Shown: positions 12,513-24,470, numbered from the stretch's first letter. The stretch is DNA of 64,000 bases from Microvelia longipes (GCA_018340805.1 JACMZG010001913.1:13253822-13317821), one strand, 5' to 3'. The notes: a model not told the origin generated them from the letters alone. Translations and numbers: made by a program.

Positions 12513-13399
12513 AAGGGTACAACCAACATCAATTTAATATTTTGTTAAATGAGAGATTGTAGAATAGGGTCAATCCATATCAAATCAACACAGGTAAAAA
12601 CACATGATATCTCCAATTTTAATATAATTTGGCTGACAGGTAGACACTATAGAAGCAAGAAAAAACCCTGATTTTTGGCTCATTTGGTGCAGCCATATTG
12701 CCTCAGTAGGGTGGTGAATTTTCCAAAAAATGTGATTTTCAACATTTCTTTAACTACAAGAATGGCGGTATTTAAAATTCTGCATTGGGTATGATTTTTG
12801 GTGGTGTTTGAAAGCTTAAACTTGGCCCTTTTAAAATAAATAAAAGCCCTTTTAAAAATAAATTAATTTTACAAATAAATTGTAAAATTTGTTATAATTT
12901 TGTAATAAAATTACAATATTAAGAGTAGCTGTTCTTTAAATGATTAGTAAGCCTACTTATTAATCTCTCAGACAATTACAAAATTGTACACATAATTTTT
13001 AATTTGAAATATCAATAGTTCCAAGATATTATATATTTAATTATAAATTGTCAACCAAATAATTATAAATCTTCATCTAAGAGTAATTATTGTGAATAAT
13101 TATAATAAATTATAATTAAGTTATGTTTAAAACTCAGAGAATCTATGATATTTTCAGCCAAGGGTCAAAGAAAATTTTGATGGATGCCGAACATGTCAAA
13201 AACAATTTTGTTTTCAACGGAAGGAATTGTTTCTCTAGAACAGTGGTTCCTTAACTTTTGGCGATCACCCCCCCCCCTTCCCTAAAAAGTTATAGGGTCT
13301 AAAGGCAAGGGATGAGGGAACCTCCTCCTCTTTGTTATATAGTATGGAATAATATAACTTCTAATAGTTGATTTTGAATGAGCACCAGTGGAGTTGTTC
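12513..13399. other. AT-rich stretch, no gene seen
   Basis: Contains gggtcaatccatatcaaatc near 12,568, a phrase that looks like part of a dispersed repeat, and a C-run at about 13,267-13,277. No coding signal was recognised. Confidence 0.5.
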
Positions 13400-13684
13400 A
13401 TAATGAAAGGAACGAAGAAAAGAGTCTCTCCACAAAACTATTAATTTATTCAAAGCGCTTTCAACCTACATGAGGCCATCATCAGTGCCAGGGATAATTA
13501 TAAGAAAACAGCTAAAAGAAAGACATTATATACGTAAAAAATTAAATAGAATTAGTAGCATTCTTCCTCTTCTTTTTCGACTCAACGATGTCGGTGAGCC
13601 GTGATAGACTCCGCCGTGGTTGAAAGCGCTTTGAATAAATTAATAGTTTTGTGGAGAGACTCTTTTCTTCGTTCCTTTCATTCT
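13400..13684. mobile_element. Short inverted repeat with hammerhead-like motif, Penelope-type
   Basis: About 65 bp at 13,400-13,466 (aatgaaaggaacgaagaaaa ... tcaaagcgctttcaacc) is repeated in near-perfect inverted form at 13,619-13,684. The left arm continues into a full hammerhead-like motif; the right arm stops inside the stem II 3' strand. The 150-bp centre has no recognisable gene. Confidence 0.65.
13453..13488 (-). ncRNA. Hammerhead-ribozyme-like motif with intact CTGATGA and GAAA
   Basis: Minus strand: ctgatga, t, stem ggcct/aggtt (with G-U pairs) around catgt, gaaa, then palindrome aaagcgcttt as a putative minimal stem III. Both conserved core boxes are intact. Such ribozymes with a short palindromic stem III are thought to cleave efficiently only as dimers. 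Stem I partners were not determined. Confidence 0.65.
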
Positions 13685-15261
13685 AATAGTTATTGTTACA
13701 ATTTGTAACAACAAACGAAATTTCCAACTTTTGAAATTATCATTAAGAAAATGAAACGTTTTTCTCATTTTAAAGAATATTTTACAAAGTTTTTGAAACA
13801 ATAAAATACGAATTACAGTTTGATTAGAAAACATTAAAACTAGTGAAACTTATCTTGCTGAATACCTTCAACTAATTTATCTATTCGGGTAATAGACGTG
13901 GTTAAGATAGCTCGAAGACAAGATTTAATATATATGCTGGCAGTTCCTTGCTTTGGTTTGGCCTATAGTAATATACGAGACTAAACTCGTATAAACCAAG
14001 TAGGGAAACAAATGCGATTTCTGTCAGACCTGGCATGTAGTTCACATTTTGTCCACTAGGGAGTTGGCTCAAATTTTCCTATGGGCGCGGCCATTTTGTT
14101 TTACCTATGTAAATGTAAACAATCTATTTAGGGTACTCAAAATTGTTGTTTTCATTGCATTTATTTCTACATTTTAGTATAACATGTTCATAATGTGTGT
14201 AAGAAATACGTTTTGTCACATCCAATAGAGGTCTAAGTGCGAATCTTTAAATACTAGGTTTGTTTAAATTACTTAAAACGAGCGGCTCGTTAAACTTTTT
14301 CTTCGTGCGCACAAGTTAAATTAGTACATTTTTGCGAGTGATATTTGTTTTCTTCCTTTTAAATATTAATTGAAATTAGAATTATCAACTTTAACCTACA
14401 ATTTTTGATTATAATAATTAATTTAAGTTATAAATCAATTGATAAATAAGTAATTTTAAGTCATATTTAAGGCAATACACTGTCTTCTGTATGTTCTTAA
14501 TACAGAAGTAATAAATCACAGACATGTGATTTACCTTTACTATAGTTTCTCTTTTTCTTTAACTAAACTATTTTTAACAATAATTTCACAGAATTATTGG
14601 ATATTTATCACACAAAATATTATTAATTGCAATAATTTGAATTTTTATTACATAAGTAATAAAAAGAACCTAAATGAGTCCGATAAAAGAATGGACTACG
14701 CATGTTTCCGATTTAAATATTTATAGACAACAGACAAGGTAGTTTGGAAGTTTATCAATCAGCAATTAAATCTATATTATTCTTGATTATAATAAGAGAA
14801 CACTAACCAAGCAAAAGGACGATTTTAGGTCCAATCAAATGGATTGTGTGCCGGGTCTACCCCCACCCCTTTCCATTTGCCTCTTTTCATTGAACTCAAT
14901 ACATGGGGTCAGAAAGACCAATTTTTAGATTATATAAATAAATTTTATGTATTTATATAAATAAAATATATAGTATATATTTTTTTATTTAAATATTTTT
15001 TTCTATAGAGCACTAAACGAGTTTTAATTATTAAGTACGATAAGGGAAAATATCATGAAAATATAACCACAAAAAGACCCGTAATATAAAAGCTGTGAGA
15101 TGATGTTATTTATTGTTCGAATGTTGTTCGACCTGTCTTTATCTGCTTTTAGGAAGAATAGAGCATTCATTGTTAAGTTAACTTTTTTGTCTTTATCAAA
15201 TTTTCTAACTTCTTAAAAAATATAGGTTAAATATCTAATGATTTATATTTAACTATATAAA
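13685..15261. other. AT-rich stretch, no gene seen
   Basis: Ordinary AT-rich DNA with mixed sequence around 14,000-14,350. I recognised neither a conserved ORF nor a repeat family in it. Confidence 0.5.
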
Positions 15262-16085
15262 AATCGGTTACGGGGTTTCTTGAAACTTTTACCTCGGCTT
15301 CGCTACGCTCATCCTCCGTGCTTCGGACTTGCTTCGCTCGACCTCAGAAGTACAAGTCGTTAAATTTATACTGCAACACGTCTTCGGACTCGCTTTGCTC
15401 TTTCTCAGATAGTAAATACAATCGTTTCATTCCCAGTGGTCATTTATCCAGGCTCTGAACACGCTCGATGCTACTTAACTTTTATGATCTACCAAAAATC
15501 ATAGATGAACTTGTTGTATTGTAATGAAAATTTGTACGATTATTTATTACGCCAAGGGGTACACTTGCACCCAAATTTAAACTTAATAAGCATATTTCCT
15601 GATTTTTGCATATTTTCCCGAAGATTTTTAAGGATTTTTTAAAAAAAGTACACATGTCATTCGATATAAATTAAACTAATAACGAGATGAACCTTAGCAC
15701 ATATGTTAGTCCTATACATAACTACATGTGTGTTAAATTTCAGTCAGATTGCATTATTTTTTCGTGTTTTATGATTTTTAGAAATGTTTGCTGAGTCATT
15801 ATTGCGGGTTAATGACGTCATAAAAATATATTTTCCGAATAGCACAACTAAAGCAGTAGACTGATTTTAGAACAATATTTCAACTCTCTAGTATAAATAC
15901 ACTGAGCGCTGTGATGATAGCAGACACACACACAAATACAGATAGACAAATGTGCTGAAACCCCTCAGGAGGCCTTAAAAAAGCCAAAAACGCATAATTC
16001 CGTTCCCATCTCGGTTTGGATTTTTTAGCAAACACAATACTTTTTCTATATACCTACGGTATAAATGAGGAAAAGTAAAAATATT
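15262..16085 (+). mobile_element. R1 interspersed repeat, plus-strand copy
   Basis: Contains tcggcttcgctacgctcatc, cttcgctcgacctcag, attgcgggttaatgacgtca, the CA microsatellite, cccctcaggaggcc and the end acctacggtataaatgagga. About 16,262-16,430 holds a further degraded piece (gggtcattattgtaggttaa). Confidence 0.8.
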
Positions 16086-16439
16086 TAATGTAGTTACATT
16101 ATGTCAATTAATGACATAATGTTTTGCTTGACATATAAATTTAAACAATAAAACCGGAACTAATATCAATAGTAAATGGAATCTCTTATTTTTGTGAACC
16201 ATACATATTAGTACTACATATAAAATTGCAGCCCAATCTAAACACTATATGGAGATTAGTGAGTCTTTAAATGCTTGTTGGGTCATTATTGTAGGTTAAT
16301 GACGTCCAAAAAAAGTCATACAGTATGGTTCGGTTTTTTAGATTCGATTGATTTCTGTACCAAGCTCCATTTCTATCCGAGAAGACGTTCAAAAATTACC
16401 GTGTCCCATAGAAACGTCTAGGACAAAAATCTCGTACTC

Positions 16440-16467
16440 ACATATGTATATATAAAATGTATATATA

Positions 16468-16554
<87 letters not shown>

Positions 16555-16565
16555 ATATATATATA

Positions 16566-16612
<47 letters not shown>
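16440..16612. repeat. (TA)n microsatellite
   Basis: Almost pure TA repeat of about 170 bp. The frame through it encodes only Ile/Tyr repeats and is not a gene. Confidence 0.95.
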
Positions 16613-17280
16613 CAGTGATATATAAATAAATTCATTATTATTTTTAGTATTAGTCTCCATTGTTTATGCTTTATTATTTTTCGGACACAGGATGGGACGG
16701 AATAAAAAACTTCACCAAACTACATCAAAACGATATTTCGCCTTTATTTAAGCTCACAAGGCATATTCATGTTTCAAAAAATACCTAAAAAATTAAATAA
16801 GAGTTAAAAATACCTAAATGTAATTTATATCAAATTAAACAGATCTAAAAACATGCTCAAGGTCAAAAATGGAAGAAATAAGAAATCTACTACTTACAAT
16901 ATATACATAGTTGAAAAAACTATAATGTCAAATATTCTAAAGAAATTATTTTAGTCTTCACCATAAAGTTAAAAAATTCTCCTAGAAAGAGTAAATATAT
17001 TTAGAAAGGATTATGCTAAATCATTAAAAGAAAGCAAATACAGGAAAAATAAATAGGGTTAAAACTTACATGCAGATGTCAAAATGCATAATATTATAAT
17101 AAAACTAATTATTTTAAAAGATTGGAAAAAAGTCAAAATCTACTCAAAATTAAATTAAAAACCAAAAAAGGGAAAGATGAAAGTTTATAAACACTATAAC
17201 CTCCAAAAGGTTATAGAATTGGAAATAAAGGGAGATTAAAAGAATATGTAGGACAAAAATTTTTTTTTTTTTTTTTTTTT

Positions 17281-17865
17281 TTAATTTATTCTATTTAAAA
17301 TATTAGAGTAATATTTATTTAGGTCTTTGGCATCCTTCTTAAAATTGATATTATCAGGTTCATTAGATATATGAATCGCTTCGAGGAAAAGTCTTTTCTT
17401 GTTATTATTTTCATGTTCAATTATTTTGGCTTGATCAAAATTGAAATTATGATTTAAGTTTTTAGAATGCTGTGATAAAGCTGTATTGACATTTTTCCTA
17501 TGATGCTGTTCTTTTCTATTCATCCAAGTCTGACGGGATTCACCAATATATTGTCCCGGACATTGAGAGCATGGAATTTTATAGACAAAACCCATGCCAT
17601 AATCCATTTTCAATTTGTCCTTAAGTGGAGTAAAAAATTGTTGCCCTATTTTATTCATAGGTTTTAGTCCAAATTTAACCTCAGGACAATCATACTTTTT
17701 AAATGCTTGATGAATAGAAAGAGACAAATCTTTTATATAAGTAAGACCAGCATAATTAGGTTTATTGTTCATATTAGGTTGGTTAGGTTGTGGTTGATTT
17801 TCATTTTCATTGATGGCTTTGTACCAAAGATACTTAGTTAATTTAATTGGATAAAAGTTGTCCAA
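17281..17865 (-). pseudogene. GIY-YIG endonuclease domain, C-terminal end of a Penelope-like polyprotein
   Basis: An open frame of about 194 codons without an ATG at its upstream end, so it is the tail of a longer protein and not a complete gene. The first third is Asn/Gln/Pro-rich linker. The domain follows with GFVYKIPCSQCPGQYIGES, the G-x-Y-K-I-P-C and C-P-G-x-Y-I-G forms typical of Penelope elements. It continues with the R-x-x-x-x-x-R-K-E-Q-H helix, an LNHNFNF segment and KKRLFLEAIHI carrying the expected glutamate. In the family this nuclease nicks target DNA for reverse transcription. The stop is at 17,281-17,283, and on the minus strand it is followed at once by an A-tract of about 20. 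Upstream sequence runs into the inverted arm, so the reverse transcriptase is absent. The element cannot be autonomous. Confidence 0.85.
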
Positions 17866-18198
17866 AATTACAATTGTACATGCATTTTGACATCTGCATG
17901 TAAGTTTTAACCCTATTTATTTTTCCTGTATTTGCTTTCTTTTAATGATTTAGCATAATCCTTTCTAAATATATTTTCTTACTCTTTCTAGGAGAATTTT
18001 AACTTTATGGTGAAGACTAAAATAATTTCTTTAGAATATTTGACATTATAGTTTTTTCAACTATGTATATATTGTAAGTAGTAGATTTCTTATTTCTTCC
18101 ATTTTTGACCTTGAGCATGTTTTTAGATCTGTTTAATTTGATATAAATTACATTTAGGTATTTTTAACTCTTATTTAATTTTTTAGGTATTTTTTGAA

Positions 18199-18240
18199 AC
18201 ATGAATATGCCTTGTGAGCTTAAATAAAGGCGAAATATCG
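18199..18240 (+). ncRNA. Hammerhead-like motif in Penelope terminal repeat (degenerate)
   Basis: Reads atgaata, t, stem gcctt/aaggc around a 12-nt loop, then gaaa and a short tatcg. The mirror copy is at 16,731-16,772 on the minus strand. Stem II and GAAA are clear, but the ctgatga box is altered, so it may be an inactive relative of the motifs at 13.45 and 49.3 kb. Confidence 0.45.
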
Positions 18241-18359
18241 TTTTGATGTAGTTTGGTGAAGTTTTTATTCCGTCCCATCCTGTGTCCGAAAAATAAAAAA
18301 GCATAAATAAATTCAGTGAGTCCCCTTCCGAAAAATCCACCTCTGATTGTTTTGTATTG

Positions 18360-19045
18360 TCCAAACACAATACTTTTCCTATATACCTACAGTATAAATA
18401 AAAATAATGGGGTACGGGTTACCTAGGAACTATTCCTTATCACGTCGGACTCGCTACGCTCATCCTCAGAAAATATAATTCGCCAAATTTCTACTCCAGC
18501 ATGTCTTCGGACATAAATGAATGCGTTTAATCCTTAGCGCCCACCCATACAACACTGACCACGCTTAATGCTCCTTAAATTTTATGAACCAAAAAATATA
18601 TACCCATACTTGTCGTATTAAAACGAAACTTATGTGTACGCATGTATTACGTATAGGTATATACTTGTACCAAATTTCTATTCAATTAGATTATTTTCCG
18701 ATTTTTTACAATTTTTAAAAAACGTACACAAGTCATTTGATCAAAATTACACTAATGCTAATAATAAAATGAAACTTGGCACATATGTTAGTCTTATACA
18801 TAGCTACATGCGTGCCAAATTTCAATCCGATCGCAAAAAGTTTTCGCGTTTTATGATTTTTCGCAATTTTTGCTAAACCATTATTGCCGGTTAATAACAT
18901 CATAAAAAATATTTATTGAACAGCACAACTACAACAGTAGACTGATTTTTGTACAAAGTTTCAACTCTCTAGCATAAATGCACTAAGAGCTACGACGATA
19001 ACAGACAGACAGACACACACACACACAAATGGACGCAAGATTTGC
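18360..19045 (+). mobile_element. R1 copies: a 3' tail, then a copy lacking its 3' end
   Basis: 18,360-18,395 is an R1 3' terminus (acctacagtataaataaa). A second R1 begins at about 18,408 (ggggtacgggttacctagga) and runs to the CA-rich section at 19,045. The missing 3' part appears at 19,718-19,875, so about 670 bp separates the two halves. Confidence 0.7.
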
Positions 19046-20164
19046 TATTAGAGAAAATTAGTTAAGCAGAGTCAAATCATCTCAGATTTATAATAATACC
19101 CTGCAGGACTTATGCGTAGCAGATGGATCAACGGATACTTTTATAATAAAATAAATTATGAATTTAATTGCATGAATATTATAATAAATTTATTGTAAGT
19201 TTGTTAAATGCATGTTAATAAATAATGGGGGCATGCAGAATGGGGTCCCTGTACTTATGTTATTAGATCAGGGGGAAAAAAAAAAAAAAAAAAAAAAAAC
19301 ACACCACACACACATACACACTCACACACACTCCTGGATAACACAATTCAAGGCCTCCCACAAACAATAGACATTTACTTATTAATGATACTTTTCGGAT
19401 CATATTCTCTAAATTTATTAATTTAATAGATTTTGAAAAATTAATTAATTCTAATTAAGATATAATTTCTCAAGATATTTTTTTTTATGTATCCAGTTTT
19501 AAATAACTTTTGTCAAACTGATTATATCATATCAACAATAAGAAGAAAAAAAAATTAAAAATCAAATGTGTCAAGAAAAACAAAAAATAATTATAACAAA
19601 AAAATTAAGAAAATTGAAAATGCATGTATAGTTTGAATAAACGGATGCAGAAAACAGAAATTTCATTTAAGAAAAAAAAAGTTTTTTTTTTTATAAAGAA
19701 ATAAATAATTTTAAAAACACACACACACACATACAGACAGACAAATTAATGAAAACCACTCAAGAGGCCCTAAAAACACTTGAATCGGATAATTCCGGTG
19801 ACATCCCGGATTCGTATTTGTTTGCAAACACAATCCTTTTCCTATATACCTACGGTATAAATGAAGAAAAGTTACTTAAAGACAACATACTGATGCGTGG
19901 ACCGAAAAGTTCCTTTTTTTCACAAAGTATCTGGGTAAAATTTATCGAAGGTTTATACCTTTCAATAGAAATGAATTCTCTTTGAGGCTCTTTTCTTGAG
20001 GTTTTCTCCAGGTAATGCAGGGCAAGCAAATTGTACAAATCTTCTTGTTTGTAAATATATGAAAGAAAAGTGCTTATATTTTTATTCTCGGATTCATTTT
20101 TTTTCCTTGTCTCATTCATATCACATATAAAAAGAATAAGTAATAGGTTTGCATTAAAATTTTC
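19046..20164. other. Insertion-like segment, R1 tail, then AT-rich DNA
   Basis: 19,046-19,717 interrupts the preceding R1 copy and contains an A-run (about 19,270-19,299) followed by CA repeats. No clean target duplication was seen. 19,718-19,875 is the R1 3' end (CA repeat, ccactcaagaggcc, acctacggtataaatga). The rest is AT-rich without a recognisable gene. Confidence 0.55.
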
Positions 20165-20241
20165 ATAAAGCTAAAATAACATTAAAACTAAGGATTCAAA
20201 TAAAGGTCTATCCACAAATATAGTTTTAAGCATATAATGAT

Positions 20242-20284
20242 AGTAAAACCGGCTTTCAACCAAAAAAAGGTCATCCTCAGTACC
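20242..20284 (-). ncRNA. Hammerhead-like motif, left arm
   Basis: Minus strand ctgagga, t, stem gacc/ggtt around a T-rich loop, gaaa, then gccggt as a short near-palindrome. One core base differs from ctgatga. Confidence 0.45.
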
Positions 20285-20496
20285 TACAAACAAGAGGACG
20301 ATCATATAAATAATACTACAAGACTCAAAAAGAAAAAATAATTTCTTTTCACCGGTCATTTTTTACTCTATTTCTTTCAACTTTTTGATTTACCATTTTT
20401 TATTTTATTTTTTACTTCTTGTTTCTTATTGTATTAATTGCATTCATTGTGTACTTATTGTATTTTTATTTATTTGATCGTCCTCTTGTTTGTAGG

Positions 20497-20536
20497 TACT
20501 GAGGATGACGTTTATTTGGTTGAAAGCCGGTTTTAC
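20497..20536 (+). ncRNA. Hammerhead-like motif, right arm
   Basis: Mirror copy of the left-arm motif: ctgagga, t, gacg...ggtt, gaaa, gccggt. The stem is weaker here because one C of gacc is replaced by G. In the tandem-duplicated partial copy downstream only the 3' half remains. Confidence 0.45.
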
Positions 20537-21717
20537 TATCATTATATGCTTAAACCTATATTTGTGGATAGACCTTTATTTGGTTGAAAACCGGTTTTAC
20601 TATCATTATATGCTTAAAACTATATTTGTGGACCTTCATTTGAATCCTTATAATATGGAGTCCAATGGCTCTAACGTCAACCATATTAAAACTAAAATTG
20701 CAACAGATTTCTAAATGAAAAATCAATAGGATCACTTAATACCGCATAAGGAAATTGTGAGCATACTTTACGTAACAGTCCAAGCAATCGCTTCCGTTAA
20801 CTGCGATTACTCAACAATAAAATTCCTTATTTCAAGAAGCACTTCAAATTATGTAATAAAGAAGGAGCTAAAAATCGATTCCATGGGAACCAAGAATCAT
20901 TCGACGAGTTGAAATAAAAATTATATTTTCCAAAGTTGTTAAGAACGGCGCCGTCATGTCCTGAGGAATTATTATAAAATTTTCCTAACCCTATGTGTAT
21001 ATTGTAAACCGACGGTTTTTATTTTTAAAGAAAATAAAGTTGGATTTTATGATGGGCACTTAAAATAAAGTATTAGTTTGGAAAACATATTGGGTACGGG
21101 AACCTCGGAACTTTTACTCATTACATCGGATTCGCTACGCTTATTCTCCCAGATTCGGACTCGCTTCGCTCGTCCTCGCTTCACCTAACGACATTGCGAA
21201 ACTTAGTACACTTATTTATTACATCAAGGGGTACACTTGTACCAAATTTCAACTTAATTGGAATATTTTCCATTATTTAAAAAAAAAATAATTCGATAAA
21301 AATTTAACTAATGCTGATAATGAGATAAAACATGACTCTTATGTTAATCTTATACATGGCTACATGCTTCCCAATAACAATTAGATCGCATCATTTTTCC
21401 GTGTTTTATGATTTTTCGAAATTTTTGCTGAGTCATTATTGCGGGTTAATGACGACATAAAAAACTATTTTCCGATTACCACAACTGCAACGGGAGACTA
21501 ATTATTTTACAGAAAATAAACTCTAGCATAAATACACTGGGCGATAGATAACAGACACATGGGCGTAGCCAGGGTTGCCTTTAGGGGATCATATATATAT
21601 ATATAATATATATAATATATATTATATATATATATGTATGTATGTATATTATATATATGTGTGTGTGAGTGTCTGTGTGTATGTAAGGTTTATGGTTTTT
21701 TTTTAAATAATTCTGGC

Positions 21718-22455
21718 GCGGCGGTCCGCATTTTAGGCGAATTTCTTTTGGATGCGTGTTTTCTTGCTTAACAACAATCCTGGTTGGAATAATAATTTTT
21801 ATAGTTTTTTACATTATATAAGTTTACAACTACTGAATAAATAATTTCGGCGCGGTGGTCCGCTGTCGGGCAAATTTCATTTAGAATGCGTGTTTCTGTG
21901 CTTAAAACCCCTTTTCTTGGTTAACGTTCCGGTTCATGCTTTAAAACCTAAGCTGTTACTCAATTGTCAAGCACTGCTCGTAACTCATTTTGTCTCTATT
22001 TTTCAAATGAAATGCGCATAATTATCCAGTTGGTTATACAAAACTATGCCTCTAAAGTTAGCAGTACGCACTATTATTTGAAATAGTTTAAAGCTTAGTT
22101 ACTTATCTTTAAGCTTAGTCAGTTATCTTTCCAAGGTTTTAGCGCATTTCCTTTGAAAAATAAAGACAAAATGAGTTACGAGCAGTGCTTGACAATTGAG
22201 TAACTGCTTAGGATCTGGAGTATGAACCGGAACCTTAAGCAAGAAATGGGTTGTTAAGCACGGAAACACGAATTCTAAATGAAATTCGCCCGACAGCGGA
22301 CCACCGCACCAGAATTATTTAGTAGTTATATACATATATAATGTAAAAAAAGAATAAAAATTAACGTTCCTACCAGAATTGTTGTTAATCAAGGAAGCAC
22401 GCATACCAAAGGAAATCTTCCGATATACGGACCACCACGCCAGAATTATTTTGTA
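21718..22455. mobile_element. Foldback unit (ctggcgcggtggtccgc family)
   Basis: Left arm about 21,718-22,050 and right arm about 22,130-22,455 are inverted copies (ctggcgcggcggtccgc outer end; cactgctcgtaactcatttt inner end). Each arm itself contains two diverged versions of the outer 110 bp. Single arms recur at about 25,735-25,905 and 48,740-49,115. Confidence 0.75.
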
Positions 22456-22539
22456 GTTACAAACTTATTTTAATAATAAAAAATATGGTCCCAACCAGAA
22501 TTTAAACCCAGGAGAGAGTTTGAGTAATTGTATCGACTC

Positions 22540-23060
22540 CGGACCACTGCTATTCAACACACAGGCCCAAAAAACATGGAAAACGACTCCCCACTTGAAA
22601 TATGTTATTTAGGGTCCAACATGTAGGTGTTCCTGCATTAACCACCGTTCTTTGACTTTTTGGTCACTTAGAGTGGCCATATCGACTTCAGACCGAATTA
22701 ATTCGATTCGACGCCCAAAAATACCTAGAAAACGACACCCTACCCAAAATTTTTTGTTCATCAATTGTAATTTTGATTTTCAGTCATTTTTTGTGCTTTT
22801 CGACTTTTTGGTCATTTAGAGTGGTCGTATTGACTTCAGACTGGTTTCATTCGATTCAGTGCCCAAAAATACATAGAAAACGACACCCTACTCGAAATTT
22901 ATTTATTTTTTATCGACCTAAATTTTGGTTTCCGGTAATTTACAATAGTTTTTTCGACTTTTTGGTCATTTAGAGTGGTTGCATTGACTTTGGACCGGTT
23001 TATTTGATTCAGCGTCTCAAAAAACATATACATTGACCCTTTTGCGGCGAAAAATATTAA
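22540..23060. repeat. About 150-bp tandem repeat, three and a half copies
   Basis: The phrase gactttttggtcat.tagagtgg begins at about 22,653, 22,802 and 22,956 (spacing 149 and 154). Each is followed by a gacttcagacc-like phrase and a cccaaaaatac.tagaaaacgacaccct-like phrase. Confidence 0.85.
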
Positions 23061-23866
23061 CCCTGAATTTTGCTGATTTTTTTAAAATTTTGCTGACTCA
23101 GCAAACTGGGTTAATGATGTTACAAAAACCTTGTTTTCAATAGGGTTCGTGTCCTCCCGAAGGACTTTGGTACAAACTTGTACCAAGTTTGATTAAAAAA
23201 TATTAATCCGTTCGAAAGATAGTGTTTTTACAAGAAACTGATGAAAGGAAATTCGCTAAAAAACAAAGCTCTTAGAGGACAAATCAAAACAATTTTTTTT
23301 AAATAGTCTTAATGAAAAACAAAAAACAATACCCTAAAACAAATAAATACAAATTATTATTGAACTGAACTGAACTAAATATGGTTTTTATTTAATAATA
23401 ATAAAACGACAAAGTTAATATGTCGAACTAAAAAAACAAATTTAATTTTTAAGACAAAAGGTAGCTTTTAGCTTTAAATTATTATAAATAAAAATTATAA
23501 AATTAATTAATTATTTTTATAAAATTAAAATTTAAATTAATTTTATAAAAAAAAATGTTTTTCCTTGCCTGAACCATAGTTTTTATATAATTTTTGCAAC
23601 AACCCTTCTCGGCTAGGGGGGGGCCCGGGCCCCCCCTGGCTACGCCCATGAACAGACACACACACTCACACACACATACAGACGGAAAACTTTGCAAAAA
23701 CCACTCGCAGGAGGCCTTATTATGCCTGAAACGCATAATTCCGTTTTTCATCCCGGATTCGGATTTTTTTGCAAACACAATATTTCTCTATACGTACGGT
23801 ATATAAATGAGGAAAAGTAAAAATAAAATGTCATTCTAACCCAATTTTAGCGCCAACGCCCATTTG

Positions 23867-24140
23867 GTCGAAATAATACCTGTACAATACTATACAACGC
23901 GACTTGGTCAAAATAATACCGTACAATACTATACAACGCGACTTTGATCAAAATATACCTGTACAATACTATACAACGCGACTTTGATCAAAATAATACC
24001 TGTACAATACTATACAACGCGACTTTGATCAAAATAATACCTGTACAATACTATACAACGCGACTTTGATCAAAATAATACCTGTACAATACTATACAAC
24101 GCGACTTTGATCAAAATAATACCTGTACAATACTATACAT
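23867..24140. repeat. 41-bp tandem array
   Basis: About six and a half copies built on acaacgcgactttgatcaaa and ataatacctgtacaatacta. Most copies are identical and two early copies have single-base deletions. Confidence 0.92.
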
Positions 24141-24147
24141 AAAAATA

Positions 24148-24470
24148 ATCATAGAGATATATACTAGAGGAGGCATACCCTATCTCAAAACATTAAGAGG
24201 CCTGAAACATTTTGTTGGGGTTCTCAGGGGCTCTGTGTAACCTCATTATAACCTTTTCCAACAGTAAGATAAGGTTATAATAAACCACTTGTTTTTGACT
24301 GTCTGCACATTGTTTGTGTTTTGCTTTGTATTTTAAACATTCTATTATGTAAGTTACTGTATTTTTGCTTTGTCTATTTGTTTTTATTGATAATCGAATG
24401 GGGTTAGGTTACTTCTCCGATGTTTCAAAATTCACCCAATAGGGCCCCTCTAGTAATATATCTCTATGAT
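24148..24470 (-). mobile_element. M330 MITE copy
   Basis: Complete copy bounded by tcatagagatatatactaga and gcccctctagtaatatatct. The internal gggctctgtgtaacctcatt and cattgtttgtgttttg are on the opposite strand to the 8.9-kb copy. Confidence 0.8.

Larger units (their letters stand above)
16665..18307 (-). mobile_element. 5'-truncated Penelope-like element with inverted terminal repeats
   Basis: Arms 16,665-17,088 and 17,881-18,307 are near-identical reverse complements (outer end ttcggacacaggatgggacg, inner end catgcagatgtcaaaatgca). They flank a single-copy centre carrying a GIY-YIG endonuclease coding end on the minus strand. Penelope-like elements encode reverse transcriptase followed by GIY-YIG endonuclease and often have pseudo-LTRs in direct or inverted order with 5' truncation. 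The RT part is missing here. High arm identity suggests a recent event. An alternative is a foldback that captured the coding fragment. Confidence 0.8.
20165..20665. mobile_element. Inverted repeat pair with hammerhead-like motif in each arm
   Basis: Left arm about 20,180-20,305; right arm about 20,472-20,655. They share catataatgatagtaaaacc, tcaacc and tgtttgtaggtactgaggat in opposite orientation. The right arm has its outer 75 bp duplicated in tandem (tttatttggttgaaa occurs twice). The structure resembles Penelope pseudo-LTRs. There is no coding sequence between the arms. Confidence 0.65.
21558..23651. mobile_element. hAT-type non-autonomous insertion
   Basis: Terminal inverted repeats catgggcgtagccaggg and ccctggctacgcccatg are exact over 17 bp. 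They are flanked by a direct duplication aacagaca at 21,550-21,557 and 23,652-23,659. An 8-bp duplication and a c-a-x-g-g-g-c-g-t-a-g-c-c end are characteristic of hAT elements. No transposase ORF is present. Inside are a foldback unit (21,718-22,455) and a 150-bp tandem repeat (22,540-23,060). Confidence 0.85.
21085..23822 (+). mobile_element. R1 copy split by a hAT-type element
   Basis: R1 left part 21,085-21,557 (ggattcgctacgcttattct, cttcgctcgtcctcg, attgcgggttaatgacg) and right part 23,652-23,822 (CA repeat, gcaggaggcc, tacggtatataaatgagga) join perfectly if the 2,094-bp insertion and one 8-bp duplicate are removed. Confidence 0.85.

Noticed and set aside
16418..16660. Ile/Tyr-repeat reading frame
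   Set aside because: It is a translation of a (TA)n microsatellite.
18164..18370. Overlapping 60-70-codon frames
   Set aside because: They fall in the Penelope-type terminal repeat and its flank; no conserved protein.
23867..24140. Possible CRISPR or regulatory iteron array
   Set aside because: 41-bp head-to-tail repeat without spacers, in a eukaryotic repeat context.
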